Assembly: GCA_928212115.1 (NCBI GenBank)
Contig: CAKMRJ010001112.1
Span: 402,833,496-402,897,495 of the forward strand
Direction of reading: 5' to 3'
DNA length: 64,000 bases
Origin: Lactuca virosa
Taxonomy: Eukaryota; Streptophyta; Magnoliopsida; Asterales; Asteraceae
Below, one piece after another: positions 21,596 to 34,084 of this stretch; the first letter of the stretch is position 1; every line of letters begins with the position of its first letter. The notes below the pieces were generated by a model. That model ran no database searches. It was not told the origin of the DNA and worked only from the letters and a program-made list of their open reading frames with translations. The translations under genes and the position numbers were made by a program.

Positions 21596-23346
21596 TGTAA
21601 ATTCGTATTTCATGTACATCTATTTTGCCCTCAAACTTAAAATCTATTACATTTGGGTCCCTGGCTAGTACGTTAGGCGTACACTAGGAGTACGTTGGGC
21701 GTACTGGGCCGACAACTTGGTCGCGGAGGCATCCACGTACGCTGGGCGTATAGACACCTGGGATAAACCCTAATTTTTAGGGTTTGAGCCCTATTTAAAC
21801 ACCTTAAGTTACTCTTAGACCTTCTTATAACCAACCTCCACCTCTCCAAACCCTAAAAACGAAACCCTAATTGTCATTTGAGTGTTTTGAGCATGGAAGT
21901 GACCTTTAAGGGTGTTATTGGTGATCTTAAAAGAAGAAGAGCTCTTGGAAGTTGCATTGGTGTAGTTGAATCTTGTGGATCCAGAACCATCACCAACTTG
22001 GAAAGCTTTTGGCGGTATAAAGCTCTTACCTGATGGTTCTTTATGATAGATCTAGTTTAGGGCATGATTTTGTGCATTTTAGGGTCCCTTATGTCATGCT
22101 TGGGAGTATAAGCTACTCCAGAAGCTAGAAATGATAGATCTTATCTGCTCTGATGTTCCTGGTGCATAAAAATGCTATCTTGATGTGTTATATTGGACCA
22201 TGCATGGGTGAGGCTCTTATTATGGGTCTTAATGTTAAAAAACGAGTATTGGGTCCCATTAAGTCATGAAAAACTATAAAGTTGTCAGCTTTACGTGTTA
22301 AGACCTTAAAATGATATAGATCTAAAGTTTAGACATTAAGAACTTAAGCGGTTAAGTCAAAAGTTGAGGATTTTCCCTCTGGCCAGTATGATGGGCGTAC
22401 TAGGTCAAGCACTCTCATTTAGAGTCTATGCTCCTACGCTGCACATACGAGGAGTATGTGGGACGTACACTATGTAGTGGGCTTTTTTCGGCCTTTTTTT
22501 GGACTTGAACTCGTTTTTGGGCTTTGGGCCTTAGCTGGATTTTGGGCTTTGTATCCATTGGGCCATAGTTGGACCTTAGGTTTATGAGTTGGGCCATTTT
22601 TGGGCCTTGTGCCACTATAGAGTTGTTGGGCCAAGCTAGTTGGGCCCAATAGGAGAAAAAGGTAAATTAGTCTTTTATCCTAGAGGTTGAGGGTGATGAG
22701 TTGGGATCCCGATTACGGTTTATGAGCTAAGTATTAATTAGGGTATTATTTGATGATATTTAGTGCGGATATTGCCCGGATTAGCAGTCCGAGCATTTAT
22801 CTGATTTTTCAACAGTTTGAGGTGATTTTCCTCCCAGTGCTTAACGGGTCGAAGGCACCAATGCCGACCCATGGATTATGGTTATCTATATGCTAGTTGT
22901 CTATGTGACCTTGCATGTGTGTATGTATTGTATGTATGACCGGCGGGACCCAATGCCAGGTGGGGCCTGATGTATGTGATGGGTGGGGCCCATCACACGA
23001 TAAAGACAAATCTGTTCTGAGCAAGGGTCGAAGTTGGGCGGGGCTCGATGGCTGTTGGGCATGGCCCATTGTATGATTGATATGTATGGTATGTGGTATT
23101 TTGGGGAACTCACTAAGCTTCGTGCTTACGGTTTTTAGTTAATATTTCAGGTACTTCCGGATCGAAGGGGAAGAGCTCGAGACAATCGCATCACATACAC
23201 CATGATTTCCGCCTTATTTGACTTTGATGTATTGGGATGATTGATTGACATACTCTTATTTTCCTTTATGGTTTTATGACACATTGGTTGATGATTCTTA
23301 TTATTATAAAAGAGAAATTTTTGGTTTTAAATTTTGGGACGTTTCA
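21596..23346 (+). repeat. Tekay-2 5' LTR
   Basis: 1751 bp from TGTAAATTCG to GGGACGTTTCA, three bases before the primer site. It matches the 3' LTR at 36934-37772 over its first ~840 bp. TATA-like CTATTTAAA is at 21791-21799. GTACGTT(A/G)GGCGTAC palindromes lie at 21668-21682 and 21690-21704, with a third at about 21737-21750. Confidence 0.9.
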
Positions 23347-23349
23347 AGT

Positions 23350-23361
23350 TGGTATCAGAGC
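23350..23361 (+). promoter_or_regulatory. Tekay-2 primer-binding site
   Basis: TGGTATCAGAGC, complementary to the initiator tRNA-Met 3' end, three bases after the LTR. Confidence 0.95.
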
Positions 23362-24146
23362 CTTGGTTTGAGGGATTCAGACATACTCCTGGATGTGTCT
23401 AAACTCAAGCTGAGGATTTGGTAGATTTTTCATAAAAGAAATATTTATAAAAAGAGTTTTTCTAATAAAAGAAAGGGGTATGGTGCGTGCAATCGACCGA
23501 GTTCAAGTAAGTTTTCTCAAAATACCCATACATGTATTATGATATGCTATAAATGGTGAATTTGTGAATCGCATCCTAGATTAGGGCTAAGGATCTACTC
23601 AGGGTTACATGATAGAATGCTAGGAGAAATTTATGCCTATAGTAGAGCTTGTAGACTTGCATGCTAGTACTGATCTGTCAGTGATAGGATGGCTATTTTA
23701 GGTTATGCCTTAATTCTGATTACTCACTACTCGAATGATCCTTGCTTTGTGCTTTTAGGAGTTCCCATTAACATCAGCTTACTAGTAAGTGAATATGTTA
23801 AGTTACATATTATTGAGACTATATAATTTTAGAAGGTTAGGTTTTAACTCTATCGCGCAATTCTTGTTTGAGTCCAACCATTGTAGTGTGAGACCTTTCA
23901 TTCAAAGAATTATCTGGTGTCGATGGTATGTAATTCTATTCGTAAGCTAGTTAGAGGGTGCTAGGGGGAGTTCCTTCTGCAGCTGATGGCAGAGAGTGGT
24001 GAGGTGGTAGCCCTAGGAAAATCTAGGAGGTGATTCGGTGCCGATAGCCTTGTCATGTTGAGGGTTCTTTAGATTCATAAGAGAGTGACTTGGAGGACAC
24101 ATGGCAATCCTTGAGGAAAGTACAAATAAATGTGGAAGTTAGTATG
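23362..24146 (+). other. Tekay-2 leader, 5' part
   Basis: Non-coding sequence downstream of the primer site. It resembles the LARD leader read on the minus strand (for example GCAGCTGATGGCAGAGAG). It is interrupted at 24147 by the LARD and resumes at 32310. Confidence 0.7.
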
Positions 24147-24445
24147 TGTAACACCGTAAATTTTCAAACAAATTTTTCATTTTAAATTCACATAATTCTC
24201 ATAACACATTTCACAAAAATCCCTTTTATTTAATTTACAAACGCAACTCCATAATTGTTTGATTAATATTCCAGGATCCTCGAAACAAACTCTTTCTCTG
24301 GTGTGTACAATCAAGTCGGCGCCTTCTCGCGATCCTGAGAAGAACCTAAAACACATATCACATAACACGGTAAGCATGAAGCTTAGTGAGTTCCCCAAAA
24401 TACCACACATAACTCATTAACCTCTCATGGATATAGCTCAATAAG

Positions 24446-24632
24446 ACCCTCCGGTCAATGTGTCTCAGTGGGACCCTCCAGTCCCACAACTCGAGTGGAC
24501 CCTCCAGTCCGGTATCTCAGTGAAGACCCTCCGGTCTCACAACTCAGTTTGGACCCTCCGGTCCTGTCTCAGTGGGAACCCTCTGGTCCCACAACTCAGG
24601 TTGGACCCTCCGGTCCTGTCTCAGTAAAACAC
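24446..24632. repeat. GACCCTCCGGTC tandem array in LARD LTR
   Basis: About seven units of 24-28 bp, each with ACCCTCC(A/G)GTC followed alternately by CCACAACTC or CTGTCTCAG words. The array is repeated in the partner LTR at about 30665-30842. Confidence 0.85.
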
Positions 24633-24998
24633 AGAATATAGCATATATATCACACAGACAAAATGCATAATATCACATAACTCAAATAAGCACATAAGAC
24701 CCTCCGGTCACACAAGGGTTACCACTCTAGGTAAGTATAGTGAGAAGACTCACCTCGAATGATGAAAAGCTCCTATAGATGCTGCTGTTGCACACCGGCC
24801 TCTAGCACTGGACCAAAATCCACAATTACCCAATTAAGATCTAAGTCCAAACCCTCAGTCTTTAGGTCTAAAGGTAGTCCACTAACTAGTCCATCAATAA
24901 CCTAAAACTCATTGGGCCCACCAAAGCCCAATAATGAATACGCTCTCCCGAGGCCCAAATCTCAAGTCCAAGTGACAAGCCCAACTCAAGGGCCCAAG

Positions 24999-25149
<151 letters not shown>

Positions 25150-26278
25150 CTCTGGTCCAAAACTCTAGTGCAACAAGCCCAAAGTCCAGGACCAACACTT
25201 AAGGCCCAAAATGAGACTTAGCCCAAAAGTCCACAGTGCGGTTATGCGGGGCGTACCTCCCTTGGTACGCTCAGCGTACACAAGCATGCACGAAATCTGA
25301 TCGGGGACACCAACCCAGTACGCGGGGCGTACTATGATTACGCTCGGTGTACGTCCAGTATGGCTTTTCTCACTTTCTTGGTCTTAACCCGTTAAGACCT
25401 TAGCTCATATCACAGATCTGGACTCCCTAGAGGCTCTTACTCCATAAAGTCTGTGACTTTAAGCCTTTGCATGGCTGGTGAAGTCTCAAACACCCACAAC
25501 TCTCATTTTCTCATCTCAAAATGCACATATCTCATGCATGGGTTGCTTCAAACGTCCAAGTCTTGATTTTTATAACTCCACACCACTAAAGACACTCAAA
25601 GAAACTGATAATAACCTATGGAGCTCAATATCTCATAAAGCTTCCAACTTTGGGACCAAAACCCTAAAATGAACTAAAATAATGCATAAATCAAAAGAGT
25701 GAGAAAGCTTTGAGCTTTATACCTCAACATGAAGCTTCCAACTCAGATAAGCTCAGATCCAAAGCGTGGAATCCCACTCTTTCTTCTTCAAGGCTCCTTC
25801 TTCACTCCAAAGAAACACAAGATCACTCAATAGCTCATAAATGGACACACAAGCTCAATGGACGAATATTTAGGGTTTGAGAGGGTAGATTGCCTGAGGA
25901 TGGTGGCCAGGAATGAGGCCATCTTATTTTTTTATATAGGGACACCCCCTCATTTAGGGTTTTCATTCTGTGCCTAGTACGCCCAGCGTACTAGGTGAAT
26001 ACGCTTCAAATTCACGCACATGAGTACGCTAAGCGTACATACACGTACGCCCCGCGTACTCAGCTGCCACCTTTCTCAAATAATGGACTTATCCTGCCAA
26101 AACTTCAAACTGTCGTGACTTCCTCGTTATATGTCCGTTTCCAATGAACCTCATATCCATGTAAAGGTGACGAGAATCCCTACGCTTCTAGCAACTCGTC
26201 GTAGCCCCGAGGCTTCCTCATGCCCGGGTTGCAGCCCACGAACTCTAAATCACAGACGATCCGAAACAGGATGTTACA

Positions 26279-26296
26279 ATTCTCCCCCACTTGAAT
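26279..26296 (-). promoter_or_regulatory. LARD polypurine tract
   Basis: The minus strand reads CAAGTGGGGGAGAAT directly before the 3' LTR, nearly the same as the Tekay-2 tract (ATTGGGGGAGAAT). Confidence 0.85.
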
Positions 26297-27419
26297 TAGA
26301 TTTCGCCCTCGAAATCGCTCCTTATCAACACATAGATCGAACCCAATAACCTGAGAAGTACCACCGAAAGGGCCTCATGTCGTCCAAAAATCTCCTCCAA
26401 AGACACTTGAACCCAAATAGGAACTCTCAATCCTAAAAGGACAGACTCATATGCCGCTGCGGTACTCGTTCTGTCTCTCCAGAACTTGAAATCTCTAGTG
26501 GTCTGTCTCCCTGCCAGACCGTCCTCGCAAGATATCATCATGTTAATCGCCCATCGAATAACAGACTATAATAACACTCTACGAATTCTGATTCTCTAAT
26601 CGATCCCAATCGTAACTCAAAAGGAACGGAAAGGTCATATCCCACCAAGGACCCACTGCCTAAATATCTATCAGAACTCTTCTGAAGGAATGATCCTCAA
26701 AATCTGTCCTCAGACACAAGAAAACGATCATGTCAGCTCGGAACGATCCTCTGACACCCATAATCATAAGGCCCAGTTCCTCTCAAATGTTCCTTCCGCA
26801 CTGAACACCCGGTCAACTCCCGACCCAACAGTTGGACCTCCAAGGGCTACTCATTGCCCATCCAACAGTCAACATTATAATTCCCTTTTCGCAATAGTTA
26901 TCTCAGCCCATCATGTGACCCGCGAAGTCACGAAGTTTGCCTTACCTCAAGCGAAATCTACAATCCCCTTCAGAAGTCGCATCACCTCCGACCCCTGTCG
27001 TCTACTACTCGCTAGTTCCAAGCATCTCGTGGTCCTTCCTAAACCAACGATCTGGCCCACTCAAATCTAAAACACCATACGAAAACACATCCCTCTCAGA
27101 ATGAGATCCACCCGAAATCCCAACCTGCTCATCCTCCACACAGATAGAGTCAAACTCACCCATCAGATTCTGGTCCGACACAGAATTGGAACCACTCATT
27201 CCAATCTAGCGCTCAACTCATGACCCATGTTCCACGATTACACGTATGCATTACACCTCGATCCGTCCGATTCGTGACAACCCATCTCTAACTCAAAACA
27301 CAACGGGTTCCGACCGCTGCTGAGACCCCAGTCTCGCCTTTGGTTCGGCCACCGGGCCCTCACAGACTCCTCTGGTAAGGCTACCTAGGCCTAAGAGCCC
27401 CTCTGCATCACCTCTGACT

Positions 27420-27705
27420 AGTAAGGCTGTGGCTCCCCATAGTTATACAACACTCTCCCTCACTGACTAACAAGTGCTACGACTCCCCATAGTCCTATGG
27501 CACTCTCTCATTGCCTCGCGAATGCTACGGCTCCCCACAGTCTTACGATACTCTCTCTAACTCACGTATGTTACGGATCCCCGTAATCATATAATACTCT
27601 CTCTTTGAATCAAGTATGTTACGGCTCCCCGTAATCATACGATACTCTCTCTCTGACTCATGTATGTTACGGCTCCCCGTAATCATACGATACTCTCTCT
27701 TACTC
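27420..27705. repeat. 48-bp tandem array
   Basis: About six copies with starts spaced 46-50 bp (27425, 27475, 27524, 27570, 27618, 27666). The core is TACGGCTCCCCGTAATCATA followed by CT repeats. The last two copies are nearly identical, suggesting recent expansion from the right end. Confidence 0.85.
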
Positions 27706-29243
27706 TCCATGGGCTCTCTCCACGGTCTCCCCTGACAGTCCTAAATGATTACTCCCACTCGGATCTGTTCACTCTCTTATCACCCACATTCTCATCCTCA
27801 AGCCATCACCATACTGAGTCTACTAGCTCATGCTCCGAGGTCCAACCGTAGATAGGTACACGCACCCACCCAGATTAAGCATCTCTACTCCTGACGACCA
27901 TTGCCGCAACAAGACACTTTCTCCTGCTAAAATTCACATTTGGATAGCTCCGTCTGATGACAATTTACTGAAGGGTTCCCACTGGAACAATAGCCACTCG
28001 GTACTCCACTTTCCATCTCACAAACTCAAGTCTCAAATAATCCCAAAAGTTTAGGGTGTCATACTCATATACCCCGGTACACCATCACAGAACCTCATAA
28101 TGTCTTGACTCATCCACGGATCTTCCACTCATGGCATCATACTCAGATACCGCAACACACCCTCTCAAAATCTCATAATGTCTTACCTTGACCACTGATC
28201 TTCCACTTGCACAACTCGCAATCCTCAGAATAATCCAACTCACAACTTGAAATACGGAGGAATCGTTAATGTCAAGAACATGTATAACATGCATCATCCC
28301 GCTCTGCACCTTGCCTCATCCACCAATAACCCAAGTCTTCGTGTGTCCACACCACAAATCTCCATAATGAGTGCTCTGACCGCCCTTGAATAGATCGTTG
28401 ATCCTCTGAATGGAATACTCAGCTCCCCCACACTCAGGGTTCGAACCTATCACCAATTGGCATACCAACAGTCTAATCCATAGGCTGTTCCACCAGATAC
28501 ATCACTCTTGAATCATGGAATCGTACAACGTAACACTCAATGATCCTTCCTATAGAGACCAAACAACTCCAAATATCCCATAACTCAGACAAAAATCTCA
28601 TAATCCTCCCAACGTGACTGCCTCTAGTCATCTCGAAGCCTCAGAACGACACACCACCGGATACCCCAACTGTTTCGAATTAGTCCTGACTCTCAATCTG
28701 GAAATAATGCACTATCACGCACCTCGTCTCTGATTCCTCGACCATCCTCCCATCGCGGGAATCATCATAAAAGCAAGAGATCTCACTCTTATAGTAGATA
28801 CACAACGCAAACAACAAGGGCCACTGCCCCGATATACTCCTCTTAGTCACCTGGGACTGCTGCTAAAAGTATGCCTCCCTCAATAAGTCACCTCCTTGTT
28901 CTCTTCCAAACTCTGAAACCGGAAGCTCGTTATCTCTTTTGCTTCTCCCAGGAAACGGGGACAGTGCAACTCTTGTCACAGAACGTGACGTCTCATCTAT
29001 CGGCCGATTGCTCAACTCAGACCGCGATCCTCCATAAAACATCATTTCTACTCATCCTTGAGTCTTGCGACTCCAACTGGAATCTCACCAATAAAATCTC
29101 TCGGAAACTAACCCGATTTCCTTCTCAAGGTATGCTCCATTGAAACTCGATCGACATGGCCCTCTGGCCCCACACTCTATCATATCTGCTCTCAGTCTAA
29201 TCAATCACAACAGAATAACTGGTAAACTCTGAAACACTAACCA

Positions 29244-29425
29244 CCACGAATCATGGTACTCGAACCATGTTATCTCTTCTCAATCTTCCACGGATCATGG
29301 TACTCGAACCATGTTATCTCTTCTCAATCTGCCACGAATCATGGTACTCGAACCATGTTATCACCTCTCAATCTGCTACGAATCATGGTACTCAAACCAT
29401 GTTATCCCCTCTCAATCTGCTACTT
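29244..29425. repeat. 44-bp tandem array with internal hairpin
   Basis: Four units spaced exactly 44 bp, each with CATGGTACTCGAACCATG, an inverted repeat (CATGGT..ACCATG) around a short loop. Confidence 0.9.
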
Positions 29426-30348
29426 AGAACCTCTGGATTTCTCCCTGTTTCGAGTATGGGTCCTCTGCTTTTAGTAGTACGGGCCCATACTACCTGCCAC
29501 ATCTACCCATACTTTCCACACGGATCGTCCCAGATTTCCTAAGTAGCTGCTCAGCCTTCTCGATCACTAATCTCGTTACACATGGTTGCTCTCTAGCGAA
29601 TACTCTCCTCTGTCAGCGTACTCTTCTGACTAAAGTCGCTCCCTAGGCTCTTCCTAGGTTCTCACACTTCTCTGCGATCAGCTGCTGAAGAACTCCTTAT
29701 GATGCCAGCCATCTACCTCCTGAATATCGCCATATTCACTTAGTAGCTGACTCCCATCATGAAGAGTTCCACAAAGCACAAAGCAAGCAGCATTCGGGCA
29801 TCAAATAATCTCCACCAACACGCAAAACCACTCTAGGTTACAACTCCACTTGCTCTACTCACACTCAAAAGGTATCACCGAACTCAAGCAACCCTACCTC
29901 TCGCGGGTATCTAACTAATCCCTCAGTAGGCTCCTCTAATGCTCATCTAGGTATCTCTCCTAGATTACTCCCCTACTCAAAATTCTCTCTAAAAGATTCC
30001 TGTTGGATACTCTTACTCCGCACATACTCAAAGTACATCACAGATAGCAACAATTCCTAGGCTAAGGCATCACAAATAAGGCAACTCTAGCCCCAATCTA
30101 CGAAATACCTAGCCTATCTTGTAGCATGCATCACTAATATCTCAATAATAACTCATAACACAAATAAGTAAGGGTATTTTGGGAAATCACCGTTCGGGCT
30201 CTGGCTGATTGTACACACTGTTCCTTCTTGTTTTTCTGTTAGAACTCTTGCTCGTTTTTAGAAAAATCATTTCTTTTGAAATTTTTTCTCAAATCCTCAG
30301 TTTAAGTCCAGACATACCCGAAGGTGCATCCGAATCCCTCAAACTAAG

Positions 30349-30360
30349 GCTCTGATATCA
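30349..30360 (-). promoter_or_regulatory. LARD primer-binding site
   Basis: The minus strand reads TGATATCAGAGC, one mismatch from the initiator tRNA-Met site, three bases inside the 5' LTR boundary. Confidence 0.85.
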
Positions 30361-30363
30361 ACT

Positions 30364-32309
30364 TGTAACACCGTAAATTTTCAAAGAAAATTTTCACTTT
30401 AAATTAACTTAATTCTCATAACACATTTCACAAAAATCCATTTTATTTAATTTAAAAACGCAACTCCATAATTGTTTGATTATTAATCCAGGATCCTCGA
30501 AACATAACTCTTTCTCTGGTGTGTACAATCAAGCCGGCGCCTTCCCGCGATCCTGAGAAGAACCTGAAATACATATCACATAACACGGTAAGCACGAAGC
30601 TTAGTGAGTTCCCCAAAATACCACACATAACTCATTAGCATCTCATGGCTATAGCTCAATAATACCCTCCGGTCAATGTGTCTCAGTGGGACCCTCTAGT
30701 CCCACAACTCGGGTGGACCCTCCAGTCCGGTATCTCAGTGAAGACCCTACGGTCTCACAACTCGTTTTGGACCCTTCGGTCCTGTCTCAGGGGCACCCTC
30801 CGGTCCCACAACTCGGGTTGGAACCTCCGGTCCTGTCTCAGTAAAACAAAGAATATAGCATATATATCACACAGACAAAATGCATGATATAACATAACTC
30901 AAATAAGCACATAAGACCCTCCGGTCACACAAAGGTTACCTCTCTAGGTAAGTATAGTGAGAAGACTCACCTCGGATGATGAACAGCTCCTATCGATGCT
31001 GCTGCTGCATACCGGCCTCTAACACTGGACCAAAATCCACAATTACCCAATTAAGATCTAAGTCCAAACCCTCACTCTTTAGGTCTAAAGGTAGTCCACT
31101 AACTATCCCATCAATAACATAAAACTCATTGGGCCCACCAAAGCCCAATAATGAATGGTCTCTCCCGAGGCCCAACTGTCAAGTCCAAGTGACAAGCCCA
31201 ACTCAAGGGCCCAAGGCATATATATATATATTCCTCTGGTCCAAAACTCTAGTGCAAAAAGCCCAAAATCTAGGCCTAACACTTAAGGCCCAAAATGAGA
31301 CTTAGCCCAAAAGTCCACAGTGAGGTTACGCGGGGCATACCTCCCTTGGTACGCTCAGCGTACACAAGCATGCACGAAATCTGATCGGGGACACCAACCC
31401 AGTACGCGGGGTGTACTAGGATTACGCTCGGCGTACGTCCAGTATGGCTTTTCTCACTTTCTTGGTCTTAACCCGTTAAGACCTTAGCTCATATCACAGA
31501 TCTGGACTCCATAGAGGCTCTTACTCCATAAAGTCTATGACTTTAAGCCTTTGCATGGCTGGTAAAGTCACCAAAATCCAAAAATCTCATTTTCTCATCT
31601 TAAAATGCACATATCTCATGCATGGGTTGATTCAAACGTCCAAGTCTCGATTTTTATAACTCCACACCACTAAAGACACTCAAAGAAGATGATAATAACC
31701 TCTGGAGCTCAATATCTCATAAAGCTTCCAACTTTGGGACCAAAACCCTAAAATGAACTCAAATAATGCACAAATAAAAAGAGTGAGAAAGCTTTGAGCT
31801 TTATACCTCAACATGAAGCTTCCAACTCAAATAAGCTCATATCCAAAGCCTGGAATCCCACTCCTTCTTCTTCAAGGTTCCTTCTCCACTCTAAAGAGAC
31901 ACAAGAACACTCAATAGCTCATAAATGGACACACAAGCAAAATGGACGAATATTTAGGGTTTGAGAGGGTTGATTGCCTGAGATGGTGACTCCCAACGTA
32001 CCCTCTGGTACGCCCAACGTACTAGGTGACTCCACTTCAAATTCACATATATGAGTACGCTAAGCGTACATACACGTACGCCCCGCGTACTCAGTTACCA
32101 CCTTTCTCAAATAAGGGACTTATCCTGCCAAAACTTCAAACTGTCATAACTTCCTCGTTATATGTCTGTTTCCAATGAACCTTATATCCATGGAAAGGTG
32201 ACGAGAAGCGCTATGCTTCTAGCAACTCGTCGCAGCCCCGAGGCTTCCTCATGCCTGGGTTGCAGCCCACGAACCCTAAATCACAGACGATCCGAAACAG
32301 GATGTTACA
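30364..32309 (-). repeat. LARD 5' LTR
   Basis: 1946 bp, highly similar to 24147-26278. It lacks the large microsatellite and has a shorter stretch near 31980. Confidence 0.9.
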
Positions 32310-32440
32310 GTATCGGCCCGTACTACTGGAAGTAGATGATCCGTACTCGAGTCAAGGGAAGTCATGATGGTACCTGGAAGCTTGTAGAGTTAGCAATTTT
32401 TCAAGTGTTTTCTTATGGTTTATATGATTTATGTTTTAGT

Positions 32441-33540
32441 ATGGTGGTCACTCAAGGAGGTTCTAGTGCAGATGGGGGTTTCCGGTGATGGTTCGGGTTT
32501 GGGCTTTGGAGCCGGATATATGGATGATTAAATGCAGGAGTTCATTTCATCAGAGATTACCCACAGTATTCTTGAGCAGACTCTTGTGACCTTCGGTACG
32601 ATCAAGGAGGGTATGATGGAGATTCTAGATGAGCGCTTGGACGCTTTTCATTCTGAGATGGTGGCGATGATGGGAGCTCACACTTTGATCTTCCCGTGAG
32701 TTTCGGGCAAGTGGAGCCCTAAACTTCTTCAGGAAGAAGGAACCGATTGTGAACAGGCTTTGGATCAAAGATGTCGGGAACACCTTTCGATCTAGCCTTT
32801 GTCCCGAGGAGGCGAAGGTCCGACTTGCATCCTGTCTTCTAAAAGACAGAGCTCGAGACTGGTGGGAGGAGGTTGGACACGACCTGGGAGGCGAGGCAGT
32901 TGAGTTGATGACTTGAGAGGATTCCGTGACGAGGTTTTAGGCTGAGTTTGCACCGGTGATTGAGGTCCATCAGTTGGCACGGGAGTTTCAGGATCTTCGC
33001 CAAACTACTGAGACAGTGGCAGAGATCACTGCTACGTTTCAAGAGAGAGAGAGAGAAGAGAGGGTGTTACTAGTTCTGCAGTATATGGTGGACGAGGAGA
33101 TGAAGAAGGCGAGATATCATGAGATGTTGAGGATCGATATTAGACAGTTTGTAAGTAGATCCAGTTGCAAGACACTGGATGATATGATAGTGCGATCCAG
33201 AGAGAGGGAGATTGACTTGGAGATGGAGAGGTAGAGGAAGACGGATCAGGTTTAGAGTTCAGAGGGTTCGGGCAAGAGGCCTAAGGTTTTTGACTCGAGG
33301 TCTAGGGTCCAGCAGGTTCGTGGCTTTTGTGGCAAGTGCAAAAGATGCTTCAAGTGTGGCAGGACGAGTCACTTCAGCGGGGATTTCACTGCCACCACCA
33401 CCATCCATCTCTGATCTGCTTCCATTGTAATCAGAGGGGCCATAAGAAGGTCAATTTCCCAAGTTTAGCAAGAGGGGGACCAGTTGTAGCACCTGCTCCG
33501 GTGACTTTGCGGATTACTGATGGCTGACAGGGAAAGGCAT
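32441..33540 (+). pseudogene. Tekay-2 gag with degenerate zinc knuckles
   Basis: The ATG at 32441 follows the resumed leader. The core gag domain is traceable across frames (EEAKVRLASCLLKDRARDWW near 32810-32865; AEFAPVIEVHQLAREFQDL; 32956-33234). Two knuckles follow, CFKCGRTSHFSGDF (33346-33388) and CFHCNQRGHKKVNF (33420-33465). Both lack the final Cys, replaced by Phe. Numerous TGA/TAG stops interrupt the frame. Confidence 0.85.
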
Positions 33541-33684
33541 AGGCTCCTGTTGTCAGGAGCAGGGCATTCTAGCTGATAGCCGACGAGGCTCGTGCAGCAA
33601 CAGATGTGGTGACGGATATGTATCTTTACATCTTCTCTGTATTTATGTTAATTTTTCTGCTTATATTTTTGTGTTTGCTTTTAG

Positions 33685-34080
33685 GGTCGTTCCATGTGAA
33701 CGGTATCTCCACTCTGGTTTTGTTTGACTCGGGGGCTACTTGATTCTTTGTATCGAGGGTTCATCGGGGTTGTGTTTTGGAGTTGTTCAGTAAGTGGTAC
33801 CCAATCGATTTGGTTCCTATTCCCCTGCGTGATAGCAAGGTTATTGTGGAGATGGATTGGCTGAGCCCTAATGGGACAATGATTGATTCCGAGCAGCAGT
33901 TGGTGCATATTCAGACCCCAAGTGGGGGAGAATTGGTGATTCAGAGAGAGGGCATTCATCATGGGACGGTTCTATGTTCACCGACTAGGGCTAGACGTTA
34001 TCTTCAGCAAGGTTGTTTCGGATTTGTTGGCTATATTATGGATTCCCAGGAGGAAGGTAAGGCGAATGTGGATGATGTTT
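33685..34080 (+). pseudogene. Tekay-2 aspartic protease
   Basis: LVLFDSGAT carries the D-S-G active site near 33715-33740, followed at once by a stop. The downstream protease body (EMDWLSPNGTMIDSEQQ) is open to the stop after VDDV at 34080. Confidence 0.85.
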
Positions 34081-34084
34081 GAAT

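Larger units (their letters stand above)
26297..30345 (-). other. LARD internal region, non-coding
   Basis: Four kilobases without protease, RT, RNase H or integrase motifs in any frame. The short open frames are not conserved-looking. The minus-strand sequence next to the polypurine tract (26280-26300) still resembles a gypsy pol tail. It contains two tandem arrays (27420-27705 and 29244-29425). The composition is pyrimidine-rich on the plus strand. Confidence 0.75.

Noticed and set aside
24446..24632. Regular short repeats resembling a CRISPR array
   Set aside because: Units are degenerate, spacers are themselves repeated, and the context is a plant LTR.
26131..30887. Many 60-126 codon ORFs in the LARD
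   Set aside because: Scattered over all frames, overlapping tandem arrays, no domain motifs; consistent with non-coding DNA low in stop codons.
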